From the NCBI GenBank assembly GCA_029776595.1, contig JAKOSX010000119.1:1-38694 (forward strand): a DNA stretch of 38,694 nt. The letters run 5' to 3'. The translations under genes were made by a program, and so were the position numbers. The first letter of the stretch is position 1, and every line of letters starts with the position of its first letter. Origin of the DNA: Bacillota bacterium (GTDB lineage: Bacteria; Bacillota; UBA4882; UBA8346). This document shows positions 1 to 7,689 of this stretch, piece after piece. The notes beneath the pieces were generated by a model. The model was not told where the DNA came from, made no database searches, and saw only the letters and a program-made list of their open reading frames with translations.

Positions 1-75
1 AACGCGATCCACTCTCTCCGCGAGATGGAAGCCGAGGATGACGTTAAACCGAGCAAGCCGGTTAAATTAAAATGA
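1..75 (+). CDS. C-terminal fragment of an unidentified protein
   Basis: Frame 1 is open from the window edge to a TGA at 73-75 and encodes a charged tail ending in VKPSKPVKLK. A Lys/Pro-rich, acidic-then-basic end is typical of a disordered protein C-terminus, so this is probably the 3' end of a plus-strand gene that starts outside the window. Only 24 residues are visible and no family can be assigned. Confidence 0.4.
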   Translation, partial: NAIHSLREMEAEDDVKPSKPVKLK

Positions 76-197
76 TGGCGGTTTTCTTGACTATATTTCG
101 GCTTCGTTAAGGTCACATTCTCAGCAATCAGCCAGCGGTTTTATTTTTTGGCCAATCACAATCGTTTACCATGTATTTAAAATGCGAATTGAAATTT

Positions 198-236
198 CCG
201 AAAAACGAAAAACCTCCGTCGCACCAACGGAGGTTT
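198..236 (-). terminator. Rho-independent terminator of the tRNA-Leu gene
   Basis: AAACCTCCGT and ACGGAGGTTT form a 10-bp stem around a short loop. Read on the minus strand, the stem is followed by a T-rich run (TTTTCGTTTTTC). It lies just downstream of the tRNA 3' end in the tRNA's direction of transcription. Confidence 0.75.
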
Positions 237-248
237 AAATATCTTTTT

Positions 249-335
249 TGGTGCCGAAGGCGGGATTTGAACCCGCACGTCCGTACGGACACTGCGCCCT
301 GAACGCAGCGCGTCTGCCAGTTCCACCACTTCGGC
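249..335 (-). tRNA. tRNA-Leu (anticodon CAG)
   Basis: The minus strand folds into a class II tRNA. The acceptor stem is GCCGAAG/CTTCGGC, followed by discriminator A and an encoded CCA. The anticodon arm CTGCG-TTCAGGG-CGCAG places CAG in the loop, so it reads CUG. A long variable arm with a GTCCG/CGGAC stem precedes the T arm GCGGG-TTCAAAT-CCCGC. The long variable arm and anticodon identify leucine. The gene has its own promoter upstream and a terminator downstream, so it is a single-gene unit. Confidence 0.97.
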
Positions 336-346
336 ACGTACAATAA

Positions 347-375
347 ATTATAATCTATCTTTAATTTACTGTAAA
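347..375 (-). promoter_or_regulatory. Sigma-A promoter of tRNA-Leu
   Basis: On the minus strand TTTACA (370-375) and TATAAT (347-352) are separated by exactly 17 bp. The -10 ends 11 bp before the mature tRNA 5' end. This is a near-consensus housekeeping promoter. Confidence 0.8.
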
Positions 376-428
376 GGGTTTTTTCAAAGATAATTTTTGG
401 TAAATCAAGCTAGAGTCGCGGACTTTGG

Positions 429-457
429 TTGAAATATCTCCCAAAGTTCATTATAAT
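429..457 (+). promoter_or_regulatory. Sigma-A promoter of the aminotransferase gene
   Basis: TTGAAA (429-434), a 17-bp spacer and a perfect TATAAT (452-457) lie about 80 bp before the start codon. This leaves a transcribed leader of roughly 75 nt. Confidence 0.75.
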
Positions 458-482
458 TACAACTAAATTAAAGGCGTTACGG

Positions 483-532
483 CCTCATCGGGCGGTGAAC
501 CCATAAACCGCACGGCCGTGCCTGATAGGAGG
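483..532 (+). promoter_or_regulatory. Possible structured leader covering the aminotransferase ribosome site
   Basis: Between promoter and start codon there are three nested pairing options. CCTcATC (483-489) can pair with GATAGG (524-529), which overlaps the ribosome site. GCGGT (492-496) can pair with ACCGC (507-511). GCACGGCCGTGC (510-521) is a perfect 12-bp palindrome that competes for two bases of the second stem. The arrangement resembles a translational switch but matches no riboswitch class I can name with confidence. The palindrome could instead be a protein operator. Confidence 0.3.
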
Positions 533-539
533 AATCATC

Positions 540-1730
540 ATGCCCGTCTCTGCAAAAATCCGCCAAGCCATCGGCGGTTCGTCCTTTATCCGGAAGATGT
601 TCGAAGAAGGAGAACGGTTGCGCAAGATTTACGGACCCGATAAAGTATACGACTTTTCCCTCGGCAACCCCGATCTGGAACCGCCGGCCGCCTTCAAGGA
701 AAAACTGGCCCAGTTGGCCAACCATCCCATCCCCGGCATGCATCGCTACATGAGCAATGCCGGTTACCCTGAAAGCCGAAAGGTCATTGCCGATTACTTA
801 AATTCCAAATCAGGTACGGCCCTTACGGAAAACCACGTGGTCATGACCGTCGGAGCCGGTGGCGGATTGAATGTAATTTTCAAAGCGATCCTCGATCCCG
901 GCGATGAAGTGATCGTTTCCGCACCGTATTTCGTGGAATATGGGACCTACGTCGACAACTACCTGGGTAAATTGGTGGTCGTCAAGTCCTTGCCCGATTT
1001 CCAACTGGATTTGAAGGCCATTGCCGCAGCTATCAACGACCGAACCAAAGCGATCCTCATCAATTCACCGAACAATCCCACCGGAGTGATCTATACCGAA
1101 GAAACCTTGCAAGGCTTGGCTGCTTTATTGGCCCAAAAAGAAGCGGAGCTGGGTCGGGAAATCTATCTGATCTCCGACGAACCCTATGCCGGTCTGGTCT
1201 ATGACGGCGCTACCGTACCGCCGGTGCTTCGGATCTTCAAACATGGCATTGTCGCCACTTCCCACAGTAAAGACTTGGCCATACCGGGAGAACGTATCGG
1301 CTATATTGCCATCAATCCGGCCATTCCCGAGGCAGACCTGTTATTCAATGCCCTGGTCTATGCCAACCGCGTCTTAGGCTTTGTCAACGCCCCTGCCCTA
1401 ATGCAGCGTTTGGTTGCCGACTTCCAGGGCCAGGTGGTTGGCTTGGATATTTATCAAAGGCGGCGGGATATCCTGTATAATCACTTAACCCAAATCGGCT
1501 TCAAGATGGTGAAGCCCCAAGGCGCCTTCTATCTCTTCCCGGAAAGTCCCATACCGGACGACATCGCCTTTATCCAGGCTGCCACCAAGTACAATCTGCT
1601 CTTGGTCCCGGGCAGCGGTTTCGGCGCTCCTGGATATTTCCGTATCTCTTACAGTGTTTCCGACAGCACCATCCAAAACTCCCTCCCGGCCTTCAGCGCT
1701 TTGGCGAAGGAATTCGGGCTTACGAAATGA
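540..1730 (+). CDS. PLP-dependent aminotransferase, class I/II (AspC-like)
   Basis: A 396-residue fold-type I aminotransferase, the usual length for the family. It transfers an amino group between an amino acid and a 2-oxo acid through pyridoxal phosphate in the cytosol. Visible motifs are SPNNPTG at about 176-182, an ISDEPYAG segment at about 211, the Schiff-base lysine K244 in SHSKDLAIPGERIGY, and YFRISYS near the end, which carries the arginine that grips the substrate carboxylate. ATG follows TAGGAGGAATCATC, a strong ribosome site. The gene is monocistronic, with its own promoter and terminator. Aspartate-type activity is likely, but substrate choice cannot be read from the sequence; the family also includes alanine and aromatic enzymes. 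Confidence 0.93.
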   Translation: MPVSAKIRQAIGGSSFIRKMFEEGERLRKIYGPDKVYDFSLGNPDLEPPAAFKEKLAQLANHPIPGMHRYMSNAGYPESRKVIADYLNSKSGTALTENHVVMTVGAGGGLNVIFKAILDPGDEVIVSAPYFVEYGTYVDNYLGKLVVVKSLPDFQLDLKAIAAAINDRTKAILINSPNNPTGVIYTEETLQGLAALLAQKEAELGREIYLISDEPYAGLVYDGATVPPVLRIFKHGIVATSHSKDLAIPGERIGYIAINPAIPEADLLFNALVYANRVLGFVNAPALMQRLVADFQGQVVGLDIYQRRRDILYNHLTQIGFKMVKPQGAFYLFPESPIPDDIAFIQAATKYNLLLVPGSGFGAPGYFRISYSVSDSTIQNSLPAFSALAKEFGLTK

Positions 1731-1742
1731 ATAACCAGGACC

Positions 1743-1798
1743 GGGTAATGGGTACTGAGTTCTAGGTATTGGGTTCTGGATACTTGTTTCTGGGCTAT
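1743..1798 (+). repeat. Degenerate heptanucleotide tandem repeat, 8 units (consensus GGGTACT)
   Basis: The bases right after the aminotransferase stop codon resolve into eight consecutive 7-mers: GGGTAAT, GGGTACT, GAGTTCT, AGGTATT, GGGTTCT, GGATACT, TGTTTCT, GGGCTAT. The block is exactly 56 bp and is followed 5 bp later by the palindromic terminator. A related array lies after rmuC at 10007-10048. Confidence 0.8.
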
Positions 1799-1803
1799 AG
1801 AAA

Positions 1804-1832
1804 AGGAACGCATAATGCGTTCCTATTTTTTC
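1804..1832. terminator. Palindromic terminator shared by the aminotransferase gene and murI
   Basis: AGGAACGCAT and ATGCGTTCCT form perfect 10-bp arms around one A (about 8 bp stem in practice). On the plus strand this is followed by ATTTTTTCT and on the minus strand by TTTTCTATAG. It sits between two convergent genes and is probably bidirectional. The same arm sequence recurs after rmuC. Confidence 0.8.
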
Positions 1833-1847
1833 TATGTATAGAGAATG

Positions 1848-1903
1848 TATAACCGTCCCATCCATATCCCATACCGGTGCCTGGAAACCGTGCACTGTGT
1901 ACT
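1848..1903 (-). repeat. Degenerate heptanucleotide tandem repeat, 8 units, murI side
   Basis: Read on the minus strand immediately after the murI stop codon, the sequence splits into AGTACAC, AGTGCAC, GGTTTCC, AGGCACC, GGTATGG, GATATGG, ATGGGAC, GGTTATA. It is another 56-bp block with a (A/G)GT-type start to most units. The units are more degenerate than in the plus-side array, so the period is less secure here. Confidence 0.5.
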
Positions 1904-1905
1904 AT

Positions 1906-2706
1906 TTACACTTCCGCCTTCAGCACGGCATCCACCGGTTCGCTCCACAGGAGACGGATCACTTTTGAAACCTCCTGGGGCCCACCGGTGGTATAAAACA
2001 CCGTCCGGCCCGGGCCCGGCTTATCGCTATGCAACTGTTTCTGCGTCAGCACTTTCGCCGTCTGCCTGGCGACCGCCGTCCCGGTATCCAATATCTCGAC
2101 TTCAGGACCGACAATCCGGGCAATCACCGGTTTTAAAAAGGGATAATGGGTACATCCCAACACCAGCGTGTCCACGCCCTTTTCCAGCAACGGAGTCAGG
2201 TACTCTTTTAATATTTGCTCGGTTTCGTCCCCATCCAGCTTGCCGCTTTCCACCAATTCCACCAATCCCGGGGCAGGCTGGGTATATACTTCAATGCCGG
2301 TTCCATATTTTTCCACCAACAACAAGAACCGCTTCCCGCTCAATGTCATATCCGTGGCCAAAACTCCAATCTTTCCGCTGCGAGTCACGTCATGGGCCGG
2401 TTTCACCGCCGGTTCTACACCGACGATGGGAATTTCCGGATGAACTTCCCGAACATGGTCCAATCCGGCAACGCTGGCGGAATTGCAGGCAACTACAATC
2501 ATTTTGGCACCGAGCGCCATCAAATATTCGGAGACATCCAAAACCCGTTCTCTTATCTCTTCCACCGATTTGACACCGTAAGGGCAATGGGCCGTATCTG
2601 CCAAATAAAACAAATCTTCACCCGGCAGCATTTTCCGGATCTCAACCAGGACCGATAAACCTCCCACACCGGAATCAAACACGCCAATTGGGGCCGAAGA
2701 CGGCAA
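1906..2706 (-). CDS. murI: Glutamate racemase
   Basis: Interconverts L- and D-glutamate in the cytosol, supplying D-Glu for peptidoglycan. The N-terminus IGVFDSGVGGLSV is the family signature. The two catalytic cysteines lie in VACNSAS and LGCTHYP, the acid/base pair that works on either face of the substrate. About 266 residues is the normal length. The ORF track starts at a GTG (2713-2715) that has no ribosome site of its own. A perfect GAGGTGAT at 2711-2718 fits a TTG start at 2704-2706 instead, so I prefer TTG. The gene follows cheY on the same strand after about 100 bp and may receive read-through from the che operon. Confidence 0.95.
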   Translation of the reverse strand: MPSSAPIGVFDSGVGGLSVLVEIRKMLPGEDLFYLADTAHCPYGVKSVEEIRERVLDVSEYLMALGAKMIVVACNSASVAGLDHVREVHPEIPIVGVEPAVKPAHDVTRSGKIGVLATDMTLSGKRFLLLVEKYGTGIEVYTQPAPGLVELVESGKLDGDETEQILKEYLTPLLEKGVDTLVLGCTHYPFLKPVIARIVGPEVEILDTGTAVARQTAKVLTQKQLHSDKPGPGRTVFYTTGGPQEVSKVIRLLWSEPVDAVLKAEV

Positions 2707-2813
2707 AAGGATCACCTCAAATAAAATTAGTGCACCTGTTAGGATACCCTATTCTATTCTCGGTTTAACCCAAATTTCCTCCATTCTGTTAAAATGCCTT
2801 TTCAGTTTGCCGG

Positions 2814-3176
2814 CTATTTTGCCAGTACTGCTTTCACCACTTCGACCACTTTTTCGCTTTCATAAGGTTTGACAATAAAATTTTTGGCGCCGGCCTGAAT
2901 CGCTTCCAATACGATATCTTTCTGCCCCATCGCGCTACACACCAAGATTTTGGCTTTGGGATCCAGTGCCATAATATGCTTAATTGCGGTTAATCCATCC
3001 ATTTCCGGCATGGTCACATCCATGGTGACAATGTCCGGCTGTTCACGTTTGTAGACTTCAATAGCTTCCAGGCCGTTCGAAGCTTCCACCATTTCATCAA
3101 ATAGCCCGTTGCTTTGGAAGATCTGCTTCAAAGACATTCTGACAAAAGCAGCGTCATCTACAATTAAACATTTCAT
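2814..3176 (-). CDS. cheY: Chemotaxis response regulator CheY
   Basis: A single receiver domain of 120 residues, the normal CheY size with no output domain. Conserved sites are the acidic pair D7-D8, phospho-acceptor D53 (TMDVTMPEMDG), S81 and K103 (IVKPY). Phosphorylated by CheA, CheY binds the flagellar switch to change rotation. I start at the third ATG of the long ORF because AGGGAG lies 9 nt before it. The earlier ATGs overlap the cheB stop codon and lack a ribosome site. It is the last che gene of the operon, 13 nt after cheB. Confidence 0.95.
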   Translation of the reverse strand: MKCLIVDDAAFVRMSLKQIFQSNGLFDEMVEASNGLEAIEVYKREQPDIVTMDVTMPEMDGLTAIKHIMALDPKAKILVCSAMGQKDIVLEAIQAGAKNFIVKPYESEKVVEVVKAVLAK

Positions 3177-3189
3177 AAGCGTCATCTCC

Positions 3190-4236
3190 CTACATTGCAT
3201 AATTAATATGTTCAGTACCCCATCGGTTTATTTCATCGGCGATCGCCGCCAGATCCATGACTTTGCACACGCCCCCCAACTCCACGGCTTTGCAGGGCAT
3301 CCCATAAACGACGGAGCTGGACTCATCCTGGGCTATGGTGTAAGCCCCCCGGTCGTACAAAGCCCGTAACCCTTTGGCTCCGTCACTGCCCATCCCGGTT
3401 AAGATAACTCCCATCGCATCGGGCCCGACTACTTCCGCCACAGACAAGAAAGTATAATCAATCGAGGGATTATATACGGATCGAGGGTCCCGAGGCCCGA
3501 CCCGGACTGCCAGGCAGCCGTCCTGGTCACGGACAACCGCCAGACTTTTCCCTCCGGGCACCACCAGAGCTGTCCCTTCCATCACCCGATCTCCGTCAAC
3601 AGCCTCGCGAACCCGCACTTTGCCGGAACGCTCCAACGTCTTGGCAAAATCCGCCGTATATGGTGCCGGCATATGCTGAACAACGATTATCCCTGGAAGA
3701 TTGGGCTTCAACCGCTGAAAAATGCTGTCCAGTGCGACGGTTCCTCCCGTCGAAGCGCCAATCACGATCAACCGTCCCGATGCCGCTCCGGAGGCCGCCA
3801 GTTCTCTGTGAACTTTCCGGGCCGGAGTCCCCGAATCCATCCGTGTTTGAGCAGCCGCTAAAAAACGGCGCCGTATCTCCTCTGCCTGGGTAATTAAGAT
3901 CTCTTTATATCCAACCGACGGCTTGACGATGACATCGACAATGCCGTAGGAAGCCAGCTCTTCCAGAACTTCCCCGTCGATCTCCCGTTTACTGAACCCA
4001 ATGGCTGCACAACGCGCCGCCGAGCGTAATTTCGTATAAAATAAGCTTCCGTCTGCACACTGAAGTTCCAAGTCCAAAGCCACTGCGTTAATGGATTCCG
4101 AGGCCATGATCCGCAATGCCCGTTCCGGGTCGCCGAGGGCACCAATGACTTCAAAATCGGACGAAGCTCCCAAAATATCCCGTAAAAACTGTCGCATGAA
4201 CGCCGAACCGTCGACAATTAACACCCGATATTTCAC
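3190..4236 (-). CDS. cheB: Chemotaxis methylesterase/glutamine deamidase CheB, with altered receiver
   Basis: Removes methyl groups from receptor glutamates during adaptation. The C-terminal domain carries the complete triad: S162 (GASTGG), H188 (VQHMP) and D285 (GMGSDG). The N-terminal receiver keeps phospho-acceptor D55, S82 and K105. However, the usual acidic pair DD reads D9-G10, and the normal D(V/I)EMP around the acceptor reads DLELQ. The second acidic residue normally binds Mg2+, so phosphorylation control may be weakened. GTG start with GAGGGAG upstream, 3 nt after the cheR stop, so translation is probably coupled. Confidence 0.95.
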   Translation of the reverse strand: MKYRVLIVDGSAFMRQFLRDILGASSDFEVIGALGDPERALRIMASESINAVALDLELQCADGSLFYTKLRSAARCAAIGFSKREIDGEVLEELASYGIVDVIVKPSVGYKEILITQAEEIRRRFLAAAQTRMDSGTPARKVHRELAASGAASGRLIVIGASTGGTVALDSIFQRLKPNLPGIIVVQHMPAPYTADFAKTLERSGKVRVREAVDGDRVMEGTALVVPGGKSLAVVRDQDGCLAVRVGPRDPRSVYNPSIDYTFLSVAEVVGPDAMGVILTGMGSDGAKGLRALYDRGAYTIAQDESSSVVYGMPCKAVELGGVCKVMDLAAIADEINRWGTEHINYAM

Positions 4237-4239
4237 AGT

Positions 4240-5064
4240 CTACTCCCTCTTCAAAAATATGCTGTTTTTTAAGGGTTTCCATCGTGGATCACGGTGTACG
4301 TCCATGGTTTCGCAAGTACCTAATACCAAATATCCGCCATCGTTCAAAACGGCATGAAATCGATCAATCAATCGTTCCCGCGATGATTTTGAAAAATAGA
4401 TCAAAACATTGCGGCAGAAAATAATATCAAACCGGATTTTCGCCGGAATATCAAATTCTTCGTTAAGGTTGATCTTACGAAACGTAATGGTCCGACGCAG
4501 TTCATTCCGGACCTGGTAAATCTCTTGAGGACCGGGCAACGGTTTAAAATACCGGCTAAGATAATCAGGAGGAATATCTTTAACGGCCTCGGAGGAGTAC
4601 ACTCCCTTCATCGCTTCTTTCAACTTTTGGACACTGATGTCGAAAGCCAAAATCGAAAATTTTCCATCCCCGTTAAAAACATTGTCAAACATCATACCCA
4701 ACGTATATGCTTCCTCTCCCGAGGAACAACCCGCCGACCAACACAACACCTTTCGTTTTTTCGTCTTTAAACCCGGTAATATGGTACGGTTGACGATCTC
4801 CAATTGGTGTTTTTCCCTAAAGAAACTGGTCACATTGGTCGTCAACAATTCAATAAACTCGTTAACCTCCGACGGATCCTGCTGCAACCGATGGATATAT
4901 TGACTGATGGTACTCATATTTAATTGACGCAACCGTCTTTCCAAACGAGTCACAATCAACATCTTCTTATCCGGGCCGTACGAAAAACCTAACCGGCTGT
5001 TGACGATCTCGCACAGCTTTATCAATTCGGCCTCGGACAGTCTTCCATCGTTACCCAGTTGCAT
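4240..5064 (-). CDS. cheR: Chemotaxis protein methyltransferase CheR
   Basis: Transfers methyl groups from S-adenosylmethionine to receptor glutamates, opposing CheB. The helical N-terminal domain ends in TTNVTSFFRE. The SAM-binding motif is WSAGCSSGEEAYTLGM, and FDIIFCRNVLIYF is the central methyltransferase strand. A beta-subdomain insert (about residues 165-190) is present at close to enterobacterial length. 274 residues is typical. ATG follows GGCAGGAG; the start overlaps the end of cheW by 14 nt. Confidence 0.96.
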   Translation of the reverse strand: MQLGNDGRLSEAELIKLCEIVNSRLGFSYGPDKKMLIVTRLERRLRQLNMSTISQYIHRLQQDPSEVNEFIELLTTNVTSFFREKHQLEIVNRTILPGLKTKKRKVLCWSAGCSSGEEAYTLGMMFDNVFNGDGKFSILAFDISVQKLKEAMKGVYSSEAVKDIPPDYLSRYFKPLPGPQEIYQVRNELRRTITFRKINLNEEFDIPAKIRFDIIFCRNVLIYFSKSSRERLIDRFHAVLNDGGYLVLGTCETMDVHRDPRWKPLKNSIFLKRE

Positions 5065-5617
5065 TTTTGCTACTCCTGCCTCGTTTTCCCGAAGCTTCAG
5101 CGGCCTGATTCGCTTTTATACGGGCCATGGACTGTTCCACCGCCTCAAAATCCACCAATTTATCCAGATCCAACATGAGAACGATTTGATCGTCATGTTT
5201 GGCCATGGATTTCAGATAGCGGGTTTTCTCATTATTGCTAAATTCGGGGACCGGTTGAATTTCTGACGTACCAAAACTCACAATATCCAATACGTTTTCA
5301 ACCAACAACCCGTACATCTTTTGCGACGTTTCCACCACAACGATAACCGTATATTCTTTATCATCGCAATCCAGGCCGAACACCCGGTCCAGGTTTATCA
5401 CCGGGATGATCTCACCCCGGAAATTAATGACCCCTTCGACAAAGACCGGCGCTTTCGGCACTTTGGTCGGCTGAGTATATCGGATAATTTCCTGAATATT
5501 GAGAATATCGATACCGAAATATTCATCGCCGACATTAAAGATAACCTGTTGTGTCCCACCTTCAAGGCTGGTAAACTGCAAATTAAGAATCGCCATAATA
5601 TTATCGACGGCAGCCAT
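5051..5617 (-). CDS. cheW: Chemotaxis adaptor CheW
   Basis: Couples CheA to chemoreceptors in the membrane-associated array. The CheW fold covers about residues 20-160, with the characteristic IQEIIRYTQPTKVPKAP and VEGVINFRGEIIPVINL segments. A basic tail of about 25 residues follows. I start at the ATG of MAAVDNIM because GGAGGTG lies 9 nt before it. The longer ORF start would fall inside the end of cheA without a ribosome site. About 25 nt separate it from cheA. Confidence 0.95.
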   Translation of the reverse strand: MAAVDNIMAILNLQFTSLEGGTQQVIFNVGDEYFGIDILNIQEIIRYTQPTKVPKAPVFVEGVINFRGEIIPVINLDRVFGLDCDDKEYTVIVVVETSQKMYGLLVENVLDIVSFGTSEIQPVPEFSNNEKTRYLKSMAKHDDQIVLMLDLDKLVDFEAVEQSMARIKANQAAEASGKRGRSSKNATG

Positions 5618-5642
5618 CGCTAACCCCACCTCCGATTTACTG

Positions 5643-7631
5643 TCATCCGGCTTTACCTTGCAAAACTTCGGCAATCAACTGTTTGGCATCTAAGATTAAA
5701 GCCACTTCCCCGTTTCCGAGCAAGGTCGCACCGGACACCAACGGATTATCCGGTAATGCTTTATTAATTTGCTTAATCATGATCTCAGCCTGGCCCACCA
5801 GCTCGTCAACGACCAATCCCAGTTTGTTCCGGCCGCGTTGAACCACCAGCAACGATAAGATGCCGGATTCCGATGCCACTGAATCTTCTTGACCAAACAG
5901 CCGGTTCAAATGAAATAAAGGGACGAACTCCTGGCGCAACGAAAACACAGCGTTGCCTCCCACATCCCGAATATCCTCGGGCCTGACGGCATAACTCTCC
6001 AACACGTTCACCGAGGGAATCGCCATGATTTGATTGCCGCACTTGACCAAGAAAGCTTGAATAATCGCCAAGGTCAACGGCACTTTCAGCCGGAAGGTGG
6101 TTCTCTTTCCTTCCTCGCTTTCGACCTCGATCTCTCCTTTTAGACTCTTAATGCTGGTCTCCACTACATCCAGGCCCACGCCCCGGCCGGAAATATCGCT
6201 CACCTGTTCGGCCGTTGAAAAACCGGGAGCGAAAATCAACCGGATGATTTCCTCTTTGGACAATTGCGCCGACGGATCGATCAGTTTGTTATTGATGGCC
6301 TTTTGCCGAACTTTTTCCACATTAATCCCATTGCCGTCATCGCTGATGCTGATGACGATATAGTCGCCTTCCTGGGAAGCCCCCAGCCGAATCTTGCCGG
6401 TGGGCGACTTGCCGGAAGCCTGCCGCTTTTCGGGGGATTCCACCCCGTGGTCCATTGCGTTCCGGATCAAATGGGTCAACGGATCCACCAATTTTTCGGC
6501 AATCTGTTTGTCAATCTCGGTATCTTCCCCGAAAAATTCTATGTCCACCGGCTTGTTTAACCGTTTGGAAATATCCCGGATAATCCGGGGAAACCTGGCA
6601 AAAATCTGATTTAAGGGAACCATCCGCAGTTCCATCAATGCCAGTTGAAAGTCTCCGGTAATTTGTTCAAATTGCTGGACCAGCCTGGTCAGCTGATTCC
6701 AAGCCGCTTTGGATTGTTCCTGCCGTTCCAGCAGATCATTAAATCCGGCTTTGACGGTTAACAGATCGCCGATATAGTTAATCAACCTGTCAATCTTGAT
6801 CGAATCCACTCGGATGGTTTGGTCGGCGGAAACCGGCGCCCGTTCAACAACCGGCGCAACCGGCTTGGACGGTTTCGGCCGATACTCCCAAAGTTCAATC
6901 TGAACTTTTTCCAAATCAAACACCGGATAATGGCTGATCTTTTCGAGCGTCGCCCCGTCGAGTACCGTTTCACTTTGAAGGATCATTACGGCTCCGTCGG
7001 CCTGTTCCAACGCCGGATCATCCATCGCCGGTACCACAGTAAATACCGAAGCCCATTGTTCGATATGTTTTTTCAGGGTAAACACGGATACGGCCTTCAT
7101 CGCCGCATCCCGTCTGAAGGTCAGATCCACCCGGTAAAGCTTTTTACCAGACGACTGCCAAGACTCCAACAATTTCGCTTGTTCTTCGTTAAACTCCAAC
7201 GGTTGTTTGGACCGAGTGCCCGTCGGACCGGTTTTCTCCTGGGATTCAAAACCTAACATTTCGAGCCACGACTGACTGTCCCAGGGACTTTCCCACGCTC
7301 CTGCCTCAATATAATTGGACAAATCATCGGAAAGCCGGAGTAAAACGTCGATCATCTCCGAAGACAGGCCTGCATTCCCCTGGCGGATTGCATCAAAGTG
7401 ATTCTCAATCCGGTGCATGACCTCTTTAACGGAGTTCAGGCCCATCATTCCGGAAGATCCTTTGATGTTATGGGCAATCCGAAACAATTCGTGAACTTCT
7501 GTTTCGAGCCGATTCGGTTCATTGTCGATGTTGACCAGGATCTGCGTAAACTTCTCCAACTGTTCTTTGGTTTCTGCAATGAACAACCGGCTTAAAGTTT
7601 GGTCAATATTGTTTCCACTCACGGCAAACAC
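5643..7631 (-). CDS. cheA: Chemotaxis histidine kinase CheA
   Basis: Soluble kinase of the receptor array; phosphorylates CheY and CheB. Domains in order: P1/HPt with phospho-H54 (RIAHNIKGSSG); a second domain at about 155-255 at the CheY-binding (P2) position; P3 dimerisation helices at about 270-360; an HATPase with the N box HLIRNAMDHG, G1 DDGNGIN and G2 GRGVGLDVV; and a C-terminal CheW-like regulatory domain. 662 residues is normal. The start is GTG at 7629 with GAGGG close upstream. A second GTG three codons later with AGGTG before it is equally possible. It lies 58 nt after the MCP gene. Confidence 0.96.
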   Translation of the reverse strand: MFAVSGNNIDQTLSRLFIAETKEQLEKFTQILVNIDNEPNRLETEVHELFRIAHNIKGSSGMMGLNSVKEVMHRIENHFDAIRQGNAGLSSEMIDVLLRLSDDLSNYIEAGAWESPWDSQSWLEMLGFESQEKTGPTGTRSKQPLEFNEEQAKLLESWQSSGKKLYRVDLTFRRDAAMKAVSVFTLKKHIEQWASVFTVVPAMDDPALEQADGAVMILQSETVLDGATLEKISHYPVFDLEKVQIELWEYRPKPSKPVAPVVERAPVSADQTIRVDSIKIDRLINYIGDLLTVKAGFNDLLERQEQSKAAWNQLTRLVQQFEQITGDFQLALMELRMVPLNQIFARFPRIIRDISKRLNKPVDIEFFGEDTEIDKQIAEKLVDPLTHLIRNAMDHGVESPEKRQASGKSPTGKIRLGASQEGDYIVISISDDGNGINVEKVRQKAINNKLIDPSAQLSKEEIIRLIFAPGFSTAEQVSDISGRGVGLDVVETSIKSLKGEIEVESEEGKRTTFRLKVPLTLAIIQAFLVKCGNQIMAIPSVNVLESYAVRPEDIRDVGGNAVFSLRQEFVPLFHLNRLFGQEDSVASESGILSLLVVQRGRNKLGLVVDELVGQAEIMIKQINKALPDNPLVSGATLLGNGEVALILDAKQLIAEVLQGKAG

Positions 7632-7689
7632 CTGTCCCTCACGCCTAAATTTCAGGGCTTATCGGTTTACGGCTGACACAACGTGAAAC

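Noticed and set aside
480-540. Fluoride or preQ1 riboswitch before the aminotransferase
   Set aside because: CATAAACCGC resembles part of the fluoride motif, but the GAUG and UUC elements are absent and the gene is not a fluoride-response gene.
1845-2573. 242-codon plus-strand ORF opposite murI
   Set aside because: Pro/Arg/Ser-rich shadow of the racemase; starts inside the terminator/repeat region.
4310-4332. Heptad-like bases (GTACCTAATACCAAATATCC) inside cheR
   Set aside because: They encode conserved CheR residues (YLVLGTCE) and are not followed by the palindrome.
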